This document shows, piece after piece, positions 16,029 to 23,245 of a stretch of DNA of 42,438 nucleotides. The stretch is taken from NCBI GenBank assembly GCA_021790815.1, contig JAJYFT010000008.1, positions 1 to 42,438 on the forward strand, written 5' to 3'. How positions within the stretch are numbered: position 1 is the first letter of the stretch; every line of letters starts with the position of its first letter. Position numbers and translations under genes: made by a program. The notes beneath the pieces were generated by a model, which saw only the letters and a program-made list of their open reading frames with translations, was not told the DNA's origin and did not search any database. Source of the stretch: Actinomycetes bacterium (GTDB lineage Bacteria; Actinomycetota; Acidimicrobiia; Acidimicrobiales; JABEUL01).

Positions 16029-16559
16029 ATGACGCAGGTGCCGGAAAACGCTGGTATGGACCAGGTGGCAACGGGGGTTCAAACTACCTCTACAAGTGGA
16101 GATTTATCTGGTTTTAGTCCGATTCAACTATCGGAAGTCTCGCTTGTTACACAAAGTGATACTGGATTAGTTGAAGTTCCAGGTTTGAACCTGTCATTCG
16201 ATGATAACGGGATGACGATTAGAAAGAGAACAGGTGATCTAGTTAAGGTGCTGCCGTGGGAAGCGCTTTTAGATATTACCATCGAAGATATACAAATAAA
16301 TCCTATTGATCCGATAGCGTCTGCTATGTCTGTTGCGACAGAACGGCGTTCGCATGAGTTTCGAATTAAAGGACTCGAGGCAAGAGAACTGTCAGATAAT
16401 TTGGCAAAACTTGCTAAGCATTACACAGGCAGTCAAGGAATTGTAGAAGGTGATGGTGGTACTTTAAGCCTATTGCTTCCATATATAGTATTTGCCGGTA
16501 TTGCTTTGTTAGGCCTAGTTCTGTTGGTTGGCCACTTGACAGGTCATGTATCTGTTTAG
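16029..16559 (+). CDS. PH-like domain protein with C-terminal membrane anchor
   Basis: This 176-residue protein has no recognised name. ATG 16029 is chosen because GAGGAG lies at 16016-16021, 7 nt upstream. The earlier TTG 16008 and ATG 16014 lack a ribosome site. Residues ~1-30 are Thr/Ser/Gly-rich. The middle (~40-130) has a PH/GRAM-like pattern: LNLSFDDNGMTIRKR, VLPWEALLDITIE, HEFRIKGLEARELS and a closing helix. A single transmembrane helix lies near the C-terminus (~146-170) with a short tail. The same domain plan appears at the start of the protein at 11253-12596. It may be a membrane-associated sensor or scaffold. The function is unknown. Upstream pilT is divergent. Confidence 0.72.
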   Translation: MTQVPENAGMDQVATGVQTTSTSGDLSGFSPIQLSEVSLVTQSDTGLVEVPGLNLSFDDNGMTIRKRTGDLVKVLPWEALLDITIEDIQINPIDPIASAMSVATERRSHEFRIKGLEARELSDNLAKLAKHYTGSQGIVEGDGGTLSLLLPYIVFAGIALLGLVLLVGHLTGHVSV

Positions 16560-16641
16560 ACGGCCTAGCAAAAATATCTCGATTGCACTGTTGCTAACAA
16601 CTGGCCATATGTGGCAGCGTAATTGGTGAGGCAAGTGTTTT

Positions 16642-16962
16642 ATGCCAAACCATGATGGGAAAGATTACATTGTATTGGAGTCATGTAACTCGACGTGGCT
16701 GTTTAATGAAGAAAAATGGGAGTTTAAGCGAGTCCTGAAAGGACTTGACTTAGATAATAATTCAGCAAGTACTGAGTGGCGTAAATATTTCGGTTTGGAA
16801 GTCGATGATGAAAGCGATGCTTTTGTGATTAAACTTAATGAAAGTGGCTCAAGACTTTTGAGAGCGTGGCAACACCGTGACCCATGTAAACAGTGTGGCT
16901 ATACCGAAACTAGTGAAATATCACTTGCTGAGATAAAGGATCAATTAAGAGAGGACATATGA
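16642..16962 (+). CDS. Small acidic protein with one CxxC, coupled to an alcohol dehydrogenase
   Basis: I do not recognise a named family for this 106-residue protein. The N-terminal part (DYIVLESCNSTWLFNEEKWEFKRVLKG) looks like a beta strand/turn/strand unit containing Trp. The C-terminal part has a lone DPCKQCGYTE motif at about 80-89. One CxxC is not enough for a zinc ribbon, but Cys15 or a dimer could complete a site. GGTGAGG at 16625-16631 is a plausible ribosome site. The stop overlaps the next start by four bases (ATGA, 16959-16962), so it is co-translated with the dehydrogenase. Confidence 0.6.
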   Translation: MPNHDGKDYIVLESCNSTWLFNEEKWEFKRVLKGLDLDNNSASTEWRKYFGLEVDDESDAFVIKLNESGSRLLRAWQHRDPCKQCGYTETSEISLAEIKDQLREDI

Positions 16963-18005
16963 AGTCAGCTCTATTGAGAGGTGGGAATATTGTTGTCGAT
17001 GAAATAGATGATCCAAAAATTTCAAAGGGGCAGGTTCTTGTTAAGACAAAAGCTTGTGGGATATGTGGATCCGATCTTCACTTTAAAGTACATGGCAGCG
17101 AACTTATCCATAAAATGAAGGAAATGGAAGACTCAATGGGGAAGGGTCCAATCTCAAGTTCCGATGTCGATATTTCTAAAGATGTCTTTATGGGGCATGA
17201 ATTTTGTGCAGAAGTACTTGAAACTAATACGGATACAAAATCATTTAAAAGCGGAACACTTGTTGTTTCAGTCCCGATTGTAATCGACGGTAGCAACATT
17301 CACCAACTTGCATATAATAACCTCTTCCCAGCGGGTTTTTCTGAGAAAATGGTTTTATCAGCCCCTTTTCTGCTCGAAGTGCCAAATGGAATTGACGCAA
17401 AAATCGCATCAATGACTGAGCCTCTGGCAGTGGGCGTCCACGCCGTCAATATCTCTCAGTTAATTGGCGATGAGGCTACTGTAGTTATCGGTTGTGGGCC
17501 AGTTGGCATGTGTGTAATTTCGGCACTTAAGGCGAGAAATATTAGTCCAGTTGTAGCAGTAGATTTTTCTTTATTAAGAAGAGATGTAGCTCTAAAGATC
17601 GGAGCTGATTTTGTTGTAGACCCGGCGGAGGAAAGCGCCTTCAAGTTATTAGACAAAATCGCTCCTTTTCGCAAAACTTGCGTATTTGAGGCTGTCGGGG
17701 TGCCTGGCGTGATTGGGAAGGTACTTGATGAAGCCCCAAGAGGCACCAAATTGACCGTAGTTGGGGTCTGTATGGAAAAGGATACTTTTGTACCATTTTC
17801 TGGAGTCATTAAGGAGTGTGAAATTAGATTTTCTTTTGCATATACTCCTGATGAGTTTAAGCATGCTCTAAAGCTTATTTCAGAAGGAACTGTAGATGTA
17901 CAACCAATGATTTCAGGACAAGTTGGTTTAGATGATGTAGCAATGGCTTTTGATCAAATGTCAAATGCTAAAGAAGTATCTAAGCTACTTGTAGTTCCAA
18001 ATTAG
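16959..18005 (+). CDS. Zinc-dependent alcohol dehydrogenase (MDR family)
   Basis: This 348-residue medium-chain dehydrogenase uses NAD(P) to oxidise an alcohol or reduce a carbonyl. The catalytic zinc ligands are expected at Cys36 (CGICGSDLH) and His80-Glu81 (GHEF). The cofactor fold is marked by VIGCGPVGMCVISALKAR and the Asp in VVAVDFSLL that favours NAD. The four-cysteine structural zinc lobe normally found after the GHE motif is absent; the stretch reads SVPIVIDGSNIHQLAYNN instead. An insert around residues 46-75 (SELIHKMKEMEDSMGKGPIS) is also unusual. Substrate unknown. It is coupled to the small CxxC protein and sits 56 bp before pafB. Confidence 0.88.
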   Translation: MKSALLRGGNIVVDEIDDPKISKGQVLVKTKACGICGSDLHFKVHGSELIHKMKEMEDSMGKGPISSSDVDISKDVFMGHEFCAEVLETNTDTKSFKSGTLVVSVPIVIDGSNIHQLAYNNLFPAGFSEKMVLSAPFLLEVPNGIDAKIASMTEPLAVGVHAVNISQLIGDEATVVIGCGPVGMCVISALKARNISPVVAVDFSLLRRDVALKIGADFVVDPAEESAFKLLDKIAPFRKTCVFEAVGVPGVIGKVLDEAPRGTKLTVVGVCMEKDTFVPFSGVIKECEIRFSFAYTPDEFKHALKLISEGTVDVQPMISGQVGLDDVAMAFDQMSNAKEVSKLLVVPN

Positions 18006-18061
18006 CGAGGGCTTTGCTTGTCACAGAGTTACTTCATTTGTAGTTTTCTGTTGAGGATATT

Positions 18062-19006
18062 TTGTCAAATATGAATGATGTGCGCAGTGATAAATTAAAT
18101 CAGTTGGAAAGAGCAACAGATCTATTTTTGCTTCTTAAACACTCCAACAAACCTCTTTCTTTGCGTGAGATTGCTCAATCAATCAGACTTTATGCAGATT
18201 ACGAGCATCAGATCTATGCATGCAGGAAGCAGATAGATAGAGATAAGGCACTTCTACACTCGCAGGGGATCGAAATTGAATCGATAAGAATTGAAAATGA
18301 CGATCAGGTGGGATATCGTTTAATTGACAAGTCTCCCAGTACATTTTTTAACCAATTGACGAAGGTGGAACGTGAAGCACTTGCAAAGGCGTCTGTGATG
18401 CTTGAAGTTGGGTACATCGATAACCCAGAGGTCGATGTAGGACTAGACCCATTTAAAGTGATGAGGCTACTTTCGTTGTCGCAGAATTTAGTTAAGTTTC
18501 ATAGGATCCTAAGAGAAAAACGACGGATATCTTTTAAATACAGGGGAGAAGAAAGGCTGGCAGATCCAGGTGGTTTAATTTTTAAAAATGGATCGTGGTA
18601 TTTGGCGGCATATGATGTAAACAAGGAAGATACTCGGATCTTCAAACTTGATCGAATTGAAGGTGACGCAACTGAGTATGATGCTGAATCAGCTTTGCAG
18701 TATTCTAAGGTCAAATTAAATGAGGAAGCACAATCATTTTCGATGATCGAACAGGCAAAGGATACTGAAATTGTAAAAGTTTGCTTGGACTTTAGCAAGT
18801 ATCTAGAGATTGAAGAACTGGGCTTGAGTAAATTTAAGGCAGAAGTTCTTGATAATGGGAAAGTGCTTCTTGAAATTCCTATTACCTCGAGGTCAATGTT
18901 TTTGTCATGGCTTTTTAATTTCATTGACCATGCAGAGGTATTAGAGCCGCTTGAAATCAGAGAAAGTGTTGTCGAGTGGCTTGAAGCTATGGCAGCGGAA
19001 AGTTAG
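18062..19006 (+). CDS. pafB: WYL-domain transcriptional activator PafB
   Basis: PafB with PafC activates DNA-damage genes independently of LexA in actinobacteria. The 314-residue protein has an N-terminal winged HTH (residues ~8-85: RATDLFLLLKHSNKPLSLREI, QIYACRKQIDRDKALL, GYRLIDKS). A WYL sensor domain (~150-245) carries RISFKYRGEERLADPGGL, GSWYLAAYDVNKEDTRIFKLDRI, and a WYL C-terminal extension. TTG 18062 is chosen because GAGGA sits 5 bases upstream; ATG 18071 is the alternative. Six bases separate its stop from pafC, so the two form one operon. No Pup, proteasome or PafA gene is next to it here. Confidence 0.88.
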   Translation: MSNMNDVRSDKLNQLERATDLFLLLKHSNKPLSLREIAQSIRLYADYEHQIYACRKQIDRDKALLHSQGIEIESIRIENDDQVGYRLIDKSPSTFFNQLTKVEREALAKASVMLEVGYIDNPEVDVGLDPFKVMRLLSLSQNLVKFHRILREKRRISFKYRGEERLADPGGLIFKNGSWYLAAYDVNKEDTRIFKLDRIEGDATEYDAESALQYSKVKLNEEAQSFSMIEQAKDTEIVKVCLDFSKYLEIEELGLSKFKAEVLDNGKVLLEIPITSRSMFLSWLFNFIDHAEVLEPLEIRESVVEWLEAMAAES

Positions 19007-19011
19007 AGTGG

Positions 19012-19983
19012 TTGACAGTGGGGAATACTAGTAATTCAAAAAGGTTTAATGAGTTAATCTCAGTTCTTGAGTGGCTGCATCTTTTTGGGGGTGCAACTGT
19101 TGGTGAGATAGGAAGAGTATTTAATTTTCAACCTGATCATGTAGTAGAACTTTTAGAGCTTGCTTCATGCTGTGGTGTTACGCCATTTACGCCGGATTCA
19201 CTTTTGGAGGTTTGGATAGATTTTGATGATGATGGTGAAGACGACATTAAGGATGCGGTAGTCCACGCAAAGATGAGTGACTTTTTCGATCAACAAGAAA
19301 TTACCGAAGAACGTTTATCGTACATAGCTTCAGTTGCCAGAACTTTGTTACAGTTGCCAGGGTTAAATCCGGACGAACCTCTAATGACCGCACTTGAAAA
19401 ACTCAAGAAATTCTATCCAGCCCGTATTCTGGTTGACTTCAGCATACCGAAGGTAGTCAATCAAATCAATTCTTCTATTGATTTGAAAAGGCCGATCTGT
19501 TTGGAGTATTTTTCAAACTATGAAAATGAGTTTGTTGAAAAAGTAATTGTACCGCTCGACATTAAATTTTTAGATGGAAAATTGTATGTTGATGGATATG
19601 ATTTAGAAGAACGGATAAACAAACGTTTTAGAGCTGATCGTGTAATTGACGTTATTCAATTAGATGATACTGCAGTTACGTCAGACACTTTCCCTAACAC
19701 GCTAGACGAGGCGAAAGCATTTTCTGCTAACGAAAACAAATCTTTTGAAGTTGTTATTTTGATACCAAGCAAATCATCTTGGCTATTAGACGCTGTTGAA
19801 ATTAAAAATCTCGATCAAAGTGAAAACTCCAGCTTAAAAATTACTTTTGATGTAATGAGCGTGAAATGGCTTGAAAGGATACTGCTTTTGGCTGGACCCG
19901 GTACAAAAGTGTTAAGCCCAGCTTATCTACGAGATCTACCAGGGAAAACAGCGAAAAGATTACTTAAAAAGTACCAAGAGTAA
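19012..19983 (+). CDS. pafC: WYL-domain transcriptional activator PafC
   Basis: This is the second half of the PafBC heterodimer, 323 residues. The N-terminal HTH region (~10-60: ELISVLEWLHLFGGATVGEI, NFQPDHVVELLELASCCGV) is followed by a WYL domain (about 140-230) with PICLEYFSNYENEFVEKVIVPLDIKFLDG in pattern, GKLYVDGYDLEERINKRFRADRVIDV, and a C-terminal WCX domain ending RLLKKYQE. The tryptophan of the WYL motif is replaced. TTG 19012 is the longest start and GTG 19018 is the alternative; no strong ribosome site separates them, so translation is probably coupled to pafB. The downstream gene has its own promoter. Confidence 0.85.
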   Translation: MTVGNTSNSKRFNELISVLEWLHLFGGATVGEIGRVFNFQPDHVVELLELASCCGVTPFTPDSLLEVWIDFDDDGEDDIKDAVVHAKMSDFFDQQEITEERLSYIASVARTLLQLPGLNPDEPLMTALEKLKKFYPARILVDFSIPKVVNQINSSIDLKRPICLEYFSNYENEFVEKVIVPLDIKFLDGKLYVDGYDLEERINKRFRADRVIDVIQLDDTAVTSDTFPNTLDEAKAFSANENKSFEVVILIPSKSSWLLDAVEIKNLDQSENSSLKITFDVMSVKWLERILLLAGPGTKVLSPAYLRDLPGKTAKRLLKKYQE

Positions 19984-19997
19984 GTTTTATGTATTAA

Positions 19998-20020
19998 CAT
20001 GTAATGACATGATATATAAT
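19998..20020 (+). promoter_or_regulatory. Leaderless promoter with palindrome upstream of the relaxase gene
   Basis: A perfect TATAAT at 20015-20020 ends 8 nt before the relaxase ATG at 20029, with no Shine-Dalgarno. Just upstream, CATGT-AATG-ACATG (19998-20011) is a 5+4+5 inverted repeat lying where RNA polymerase would contact the -35 region. It is a good candidate operator for the relaxase itself or another regulator. Confidence 0.55.
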
Positions 20021-20028
20021 TAAAGATC

Positions 20029-21207
20029 ATGTTTAAAATTCAGGCATTCAGATCTGGCCACGAGCAGTATTACTTTCAAACTGCTAGTTATGGCAGAGTA
20101 AAAGGGATCGAGCCTGCAGGACTGTGGACTGAAGCTTCTGACAGGAACTTGGGTATTGAAGGGGAAGTTCGCCCAGATGAGTTCTCAAAGTTTTTAATGG
20201 GCATTCATCCGTACTCAGAGTCTGTATTAGATGAAAATGTTTCAAAGCGAAAGATAGCTACTTTTGATTTTATATTGTCTGCTCCAAAATCAGTGAGTTT
20301 AATTGGATTGATAGGAAGTAACGAAGTTGAAACGAAAGTATTTGAAGCCCATAGAAATGCAGTGAGAGAAACGATAAATTGGCTTGAATGCGATTTGGTT
20401 AAGGCGCGGCGGGGTTCGTCGAAAGAAAATATCAGAGTTAATATCTCCGGTCTTTATGGTGCTCAATTTCTCCATAGAACTTCTAGAATGAATGATCCAC
20501 ATCTTCATTCTCATGTAGTAATCGCTAATATGGTGAGGGGACCCGACGGATATTTTAGTGGTGCAGACATGAGAAATGTGTTCTCTCTAAGCACCAATAT
20601 CGGCTCGAGATATCAGTCACTATTACGAAATGAATTGACAAAAACTCTTAATTTGAACTGGGACAGATATAGAAATGGTGTAGCTGATGTTTGTGGTGTT
20701 TCCCAAGAGGCAATCGAATTATTTTCAAAAAGATCTCAATACTTAAAGTCTTTCGCAATTAGAGATGGTTTCGATGCTTCGACTGTTGCAAAACCTGAAA
20801 AAGATTTGACTGTATCGGTAGATTCACTGAAGTCTATTTGGAGAGAACAAGCAACACATATAGGGCTTTCAATAGATAAAGTACTAAGAGATAGTTACAA
20901 AAATGTTGGCTTTGAAAAAGGTGTACCTGATTACATAAAAAGCGAAATTGGTGAAATGCCAAAAGGTTCAGAAAGTTTTAATAACTGGGCAAAACTGCGA
21001 AACTCAATTGAAAATTATAGAGAAAAATGGAACATAAATGATAAATTCCGTGCGCTAGGCAAAAGTAAAATAGAGCTTTCTCAACTGAAAAATGTCCAAA
21101 CTTTGCGACTCAGTAATGTTGACGCCCTCGAAAAGCAAATATACGCATTTAACAGGGGATATTCACGTTCTTTAGACAAGAAACGCTCACTTGAAATTTC
21201 TCTTTAA
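20029..21207 (+). CDS. Stand-alone MobF (TrwC/TraI-type) relaxase domain protein
   Basis: This 392-residue protein is a relaxase domain that would nick DNA at an origin of transfer through a tyrosine. The N-terminus offers Tyr14-Tyr15 and Tyr21, followed by LGIEGEV. FDFILSAPKSVSL (79-91) is the family's conserved strand-loop. The metal-binding three-histidine motif is complete: His149 in FLHRTSR, and His160 and His162 in DPHLHSHVVIANM. The C-terminal ~130 residues are helical with charged segments. The SF1 helicase domain that normally follows in TrwC/TraI is absent. No coupling protein, type IV secretion or plasmid gene is nearby. It lies between pafC and HU with its own promoter. It may be a decayed integrative-element remnant or a domesticated nickase. 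Confidence 0.85.
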   Translation: MFKIQAFRSGHEQYYFQTASYGRVKGIEPAGLWTEASDRNLGIEGEVRPDEFSKFLMGIHPYSESVLDENVSKRKIATFDFILSAPKSVSLIGLIGSNEVETKVFEAHRNAVRETINWLECDLVKARRGSSKENIRVNISGLYGAQFLHRTSRMNDPHLHSHVVIANMVRGPDGYFSGADMRNVFSLSTNIGSRYQSLLRNELTKTLNLNWDRYRNGVADVCGVSQEAIELFSKRSQYLKSFAIRDGFDASTVAKPEKDLTVSVDSLKSIWREQATHIGLSIDKVLRDSYKNVGFEKGVPDYIKSEIGEMPKGSESFNNWAKLRNSIENYREKWNINDKFRALGKSKIELSQLKNVQTLRLSNVDALEKQIYAFNRGYSRSLDKKRSLEISL

Positions 21208-21287
21208 AAAATATTTACCCCTAAATACTTGACCTAGAGCGAAAAAAGCTCTTTTATGGTAAGAAATGAAACCACGAGGAGGTGGCG

Positions 21288-21647
21288 GTGAATAAGACAG
21301 AGCTCGCAGGAGCTATTAGTAGTAAAAGCGGGTTAACCCGGAAACAGGCAAGCGAAGCGTTGGAGGCAACTCTAGGCGCGATCATGACTGAAATTAAAAA
21401 GGGTGAGAAGGTGATGATTCCAGGTTTTGGAACGTATCATCCCGTTTCACGACCGGCCAGAATGGGACGCAACCCAAGAACTGGAGAGCCACAGAAAATT
21501 GCGGCCTCTAAGAGTGTAAGGTTTGCTGTTGGAAGTTCGTTCAAAGAGCTACTCAACTCAAAGAGTGCAGCAAAGAAAGCTCCAGCAAAGAAAGCTCCAG
21601 CAAAGAAAGCTCCAGCAAAGAAAGCAGCTGCTAAGAAGAAAAAGTAA
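21288..21647 (+). CDS. hupB: HU-family DNA-binding protein with Lys/Ala/Pro tail
   Basis: HU bends and compacts DNA as a dimer. The first ~90 residues are the canonical HU fold: NKTELAGAI, KGEKVMIPGFGTYHPVSRPAR, GRNPRTGEPQKIAASKSVRF and FKELLNSK. The remainder is a short KKAPA repeat tail like that of mycobacterial HupB and of other actinobacteria, which adds nonspecific DNA binding. GTG 21288 is preferred over GTG 21282 because GAGGAGG (21276-21282) would overlap the earlier codon, and canonical HU begins with MNKTE. A possible promoter is TTGACC (21229-21234) with TATGGT (21255-21260), though the 20-nt spacer is long. A strong terminator follows. Confidence 0.95.
   Translation: MNKTELAGAISSKSGLTRKQASEALEATLGAIMTEIKKGEKVMIPGFGTYHPVSRPARMGRNPRTGEPQKIAASKSVRFAVGSSFKELLNSKSAAKKAPAKKAPAKKAPAKKAAAKKKK
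21570..21626 (+). repeat. 15-bp tandem repeat encoding the HU tail
   Basis: The unit GCAAAGAAAGCTCCA is repeated exactly three times (21570-21614), with a fourth partial copy to 21626, encoding AKKAP units. Identical codons suggest recent slippage, so the number of copies may vary between strains. Confidence 0.85.
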
Positions 21648-21671
21648 GCTTAAAATTTAAGCTTTGAATTG

Positions 21672-21707
21672 AGCCTGTCCTGAGACTTTCAGGGCAGGCT
21701 TTATTTT
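21672..21707 (+). terminator. Intrinsic terminator after HU
   Basis: A 12-bp stem (AGCCTGTCCTGA at 21672-21683 with TCAGGGCAGGCT at 21689-21700, one G-U pair) closes a 5-base loop and is followed by TTATTTT. It also reads as a weaker terminator for the minus-strand PIG-L gene ending at 21739. Confidence 0.85.
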
Positions 21708-21738
21708 AATTAGATTTAATCATTGCTAACTTTAAACT

Positions 21739-22452
21739 TTACAAATGCGACAACTTTTTAAAACTTTCACATGGGTAGCGTCGGTCCGAATTTTCAAGAG
21801 CAATGTGTTTAACCCAATCTGAAAATTTTTTAATTTCAGAGTTTAAGTCATTATTGGCTTTAATGTCCATAGTACTTACGTGTTGGCTTTTATGTTCAAG
21901 CAGTGCTGATATTTTAATATCAATACTTTGACTTATATCTTCGAAATGATCTGGCTCATCAGCTTCAAAAAGAAAAAGCAACTCTGGTCTAAAAGGTGCC
22001 AAATTGAGATCTCTGTAAAACAAGTGATCTCTTGCAGCAACGATGGCAGAGATTACCAGCCATCCAGCTACTCTGTGATCAGGATGTAAACGGTACCGTT
22101 TCCACGGGTCATGCGTAAGCACCACTTCCGGTTTAATCTCTCTAATCCACTTGCAAATCTCCTTAACATTTTCACGGCTTTCCTCAAGTTCTCCGTCAAT
22201 CGCATCGAGGAAAAGTACTTCGTGTGCCTGAAACAGTTTTGCTGAATTAAGTTGTTCAGTTTTTCGAAGTCTTATTAGATCGATTTGATCAATATTTTGT
22301 TCCCATGATCCTTTAGATCCATCAGTGAGAACTCCAAAGAAGATTTTTGTACCGAGACTAGCCCACTTAGAAAGTGTGCCTCCAGCGTTGAATTCAATGT
22401 CATCTGGGTGCGCTCCAATTGCAAGGGCAGATTTTGGGAAGTAGTCATTCAT
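21739..22452 (-). CDS. PIG-L (LmbE-like) family deacetylase
   Basis: These zinc enzymes remove N-acetyl groups from N-acetylglucosaminyl lipids or thiols such as mycothiol precursors and conjugates. The 237-residue protein has the metal motif AHPDD (residues 13-17) followed by IEFNAGGTLSKWASLG, and later THDPWKRYRLHPDHRVAG (about 114-131), which supplies the remaining histidine and the catalytic region. It is shorter than MshB or Mca, so a general PIG-L label is safest. It overlaps the end of fbiD by 8 bases (22445-22452), which implies translational coupling. Confidence 0.88.
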   Translation of the reverse strand: MNDYFPKSALAIGAHPDDIEFNAGGTLSKWASLGTKIFFGVLTDGSKGSWEQNIDQIDLIRLRKTEQLNSAKLFQAHEVLFLDAIDGELEESRENVKEICKWIREIKPEVVLTHDPWKRYRLHPDHRVAGWLVISAIVAARDHLFYRDLNLAPFRPELLFLFEADEPDHFEDISQSIDIKISALLEHKSQHVSTMDIKANNDLNSEIKKFSDWVKHIALENSDRRYPCESFKKLSHL

Positions 22453-23074
22453 AAGTAGTATCCTTTAAGTACTTTAAGTCTGCTTCAGTGTCAACGTCGA
22501 ATGAGAATGGTGAATTTTCAATGATAGTTATGTTTGCTCCGAGGTCAAGAGCAGTTTTAACATGTTTTTTGAATGAATGTACTCCATACTGAAATTTGAA
22601 GTTCAGGTTTAAAGGGAATGACAGAACATTGGTACCATCCTTGTATCTGTCTGGCACTACGAATATTTCATCTTTGAAAAATTTTGATGATTCAATAATG
22701 GGAAATGTATAGTTAGATAGCGGCAAAGCAAGATCGCCGTGCACAACGGTTGCTCTTTTAAGTCCAATATCAAGCAACTTGTTACTTGCCACAGTAATCG
22801 AACTATTAAGATCGGTACAATTGACACTAATAAAATCAATGCCTTCGTTCTCTGCCCATACCATCACCGCTTTGTCTTCAGTGATTATTTTCAGTTGGTG
22901 AGGTTGAATGGACAAAACTGTGTTTTTGAGTAAAGTTTTTGTTAAATCGTACCTATCTCCATCAGTAAATAAATGCTTTAGCCGATGTTTTCCTTGCGCA
23001 AATCCTTTAACAGGTATTAAGAAAATATGAGAGTCGTCAGGAACTGATGTTAAATCTGTAGTTTGTGTAGACAT
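22445..23074 (-). CDS. fbiD: Phospholactate/phosphoenolpyruvate guanylyltransferase (F420 biosynthesis)
   Basis: FbiD/CofC activates phosphoenolpyruvate or 2-phospho-L-lactate with GTP to start assembly of the F420 side chain. The 209-residue protein has the N-terminal IPVKGFAQGKHRLKHLF (substrate/GTP loop), VVHGDLALPL with the metal-binding Asp, VPDRYKDGTNVLSFP, and FQYGVHSFKKHV followed by the FDVDTEADL end. This order is diagnostic of the family. A TATAAT on its strand (complement of 23087-23092) sits 12 nt before the ATG. FbiA/FbiB/FbiC are not in the window. The luciferase-like protein at 37325-38575 is a possible F420 user. Confidence 0.9.
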   Translation of the reverse strand: MSTQTTDLTSVPDDSHIFLIPVKGFAQGKHRLKHLFTDGDRYDLTKTLLKNTVLSIQPHQLKIITEDKAVMVWAENEGIDFISVNCTDLNSSITVASNKLLDIGLKRATVVHGDLALPLSNYTFPIIESSKFFKDEIFVVPDRYKDGTNVLSFPLNLNFKFQYGVHSFKKHVKTALDLGANITIIENSPFSFDVDTEADLKYLKDTTYE

Positions 23075-23245
23075 GTTAATGTACTCATTATAATTAAAGT
23101 ACTTAGCTCTGTAGCAAGTTTGATAAAGTGAGGTAACTAAACTTGTAATATCACCAGACTCAGAAATGTTGATTTATTACAATGTTGAGTAACTAATTTC
23201 ACTTAAAAACTAGGATAAGATGTCGAGAATATTGGAAGTTCAAAA

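Noticed and set aside
18018-18061. A PafBC-type (RecA-NDp) promoter motif before pafB, starting TTGTCA
   Set aside because: Only the first six bases resemble the motif and no suitably spaced -10 follows.
20029-21207. Evidence of an integrated conjugative plasmid around the relaxase
   Set aside because: No integrase, coupling protein, secretion genes, att repeats or tRNA lie nearby. The flanks are ordinary chromosomal genes.
21236-21255. Short hairpin AGAGC/GCTCT with T residues after the relaxase gene, as a terminator
   Set aside because: The stem has only 5 bp and lies in the promoter region of HU, so it may just be promoter spacer sequence.
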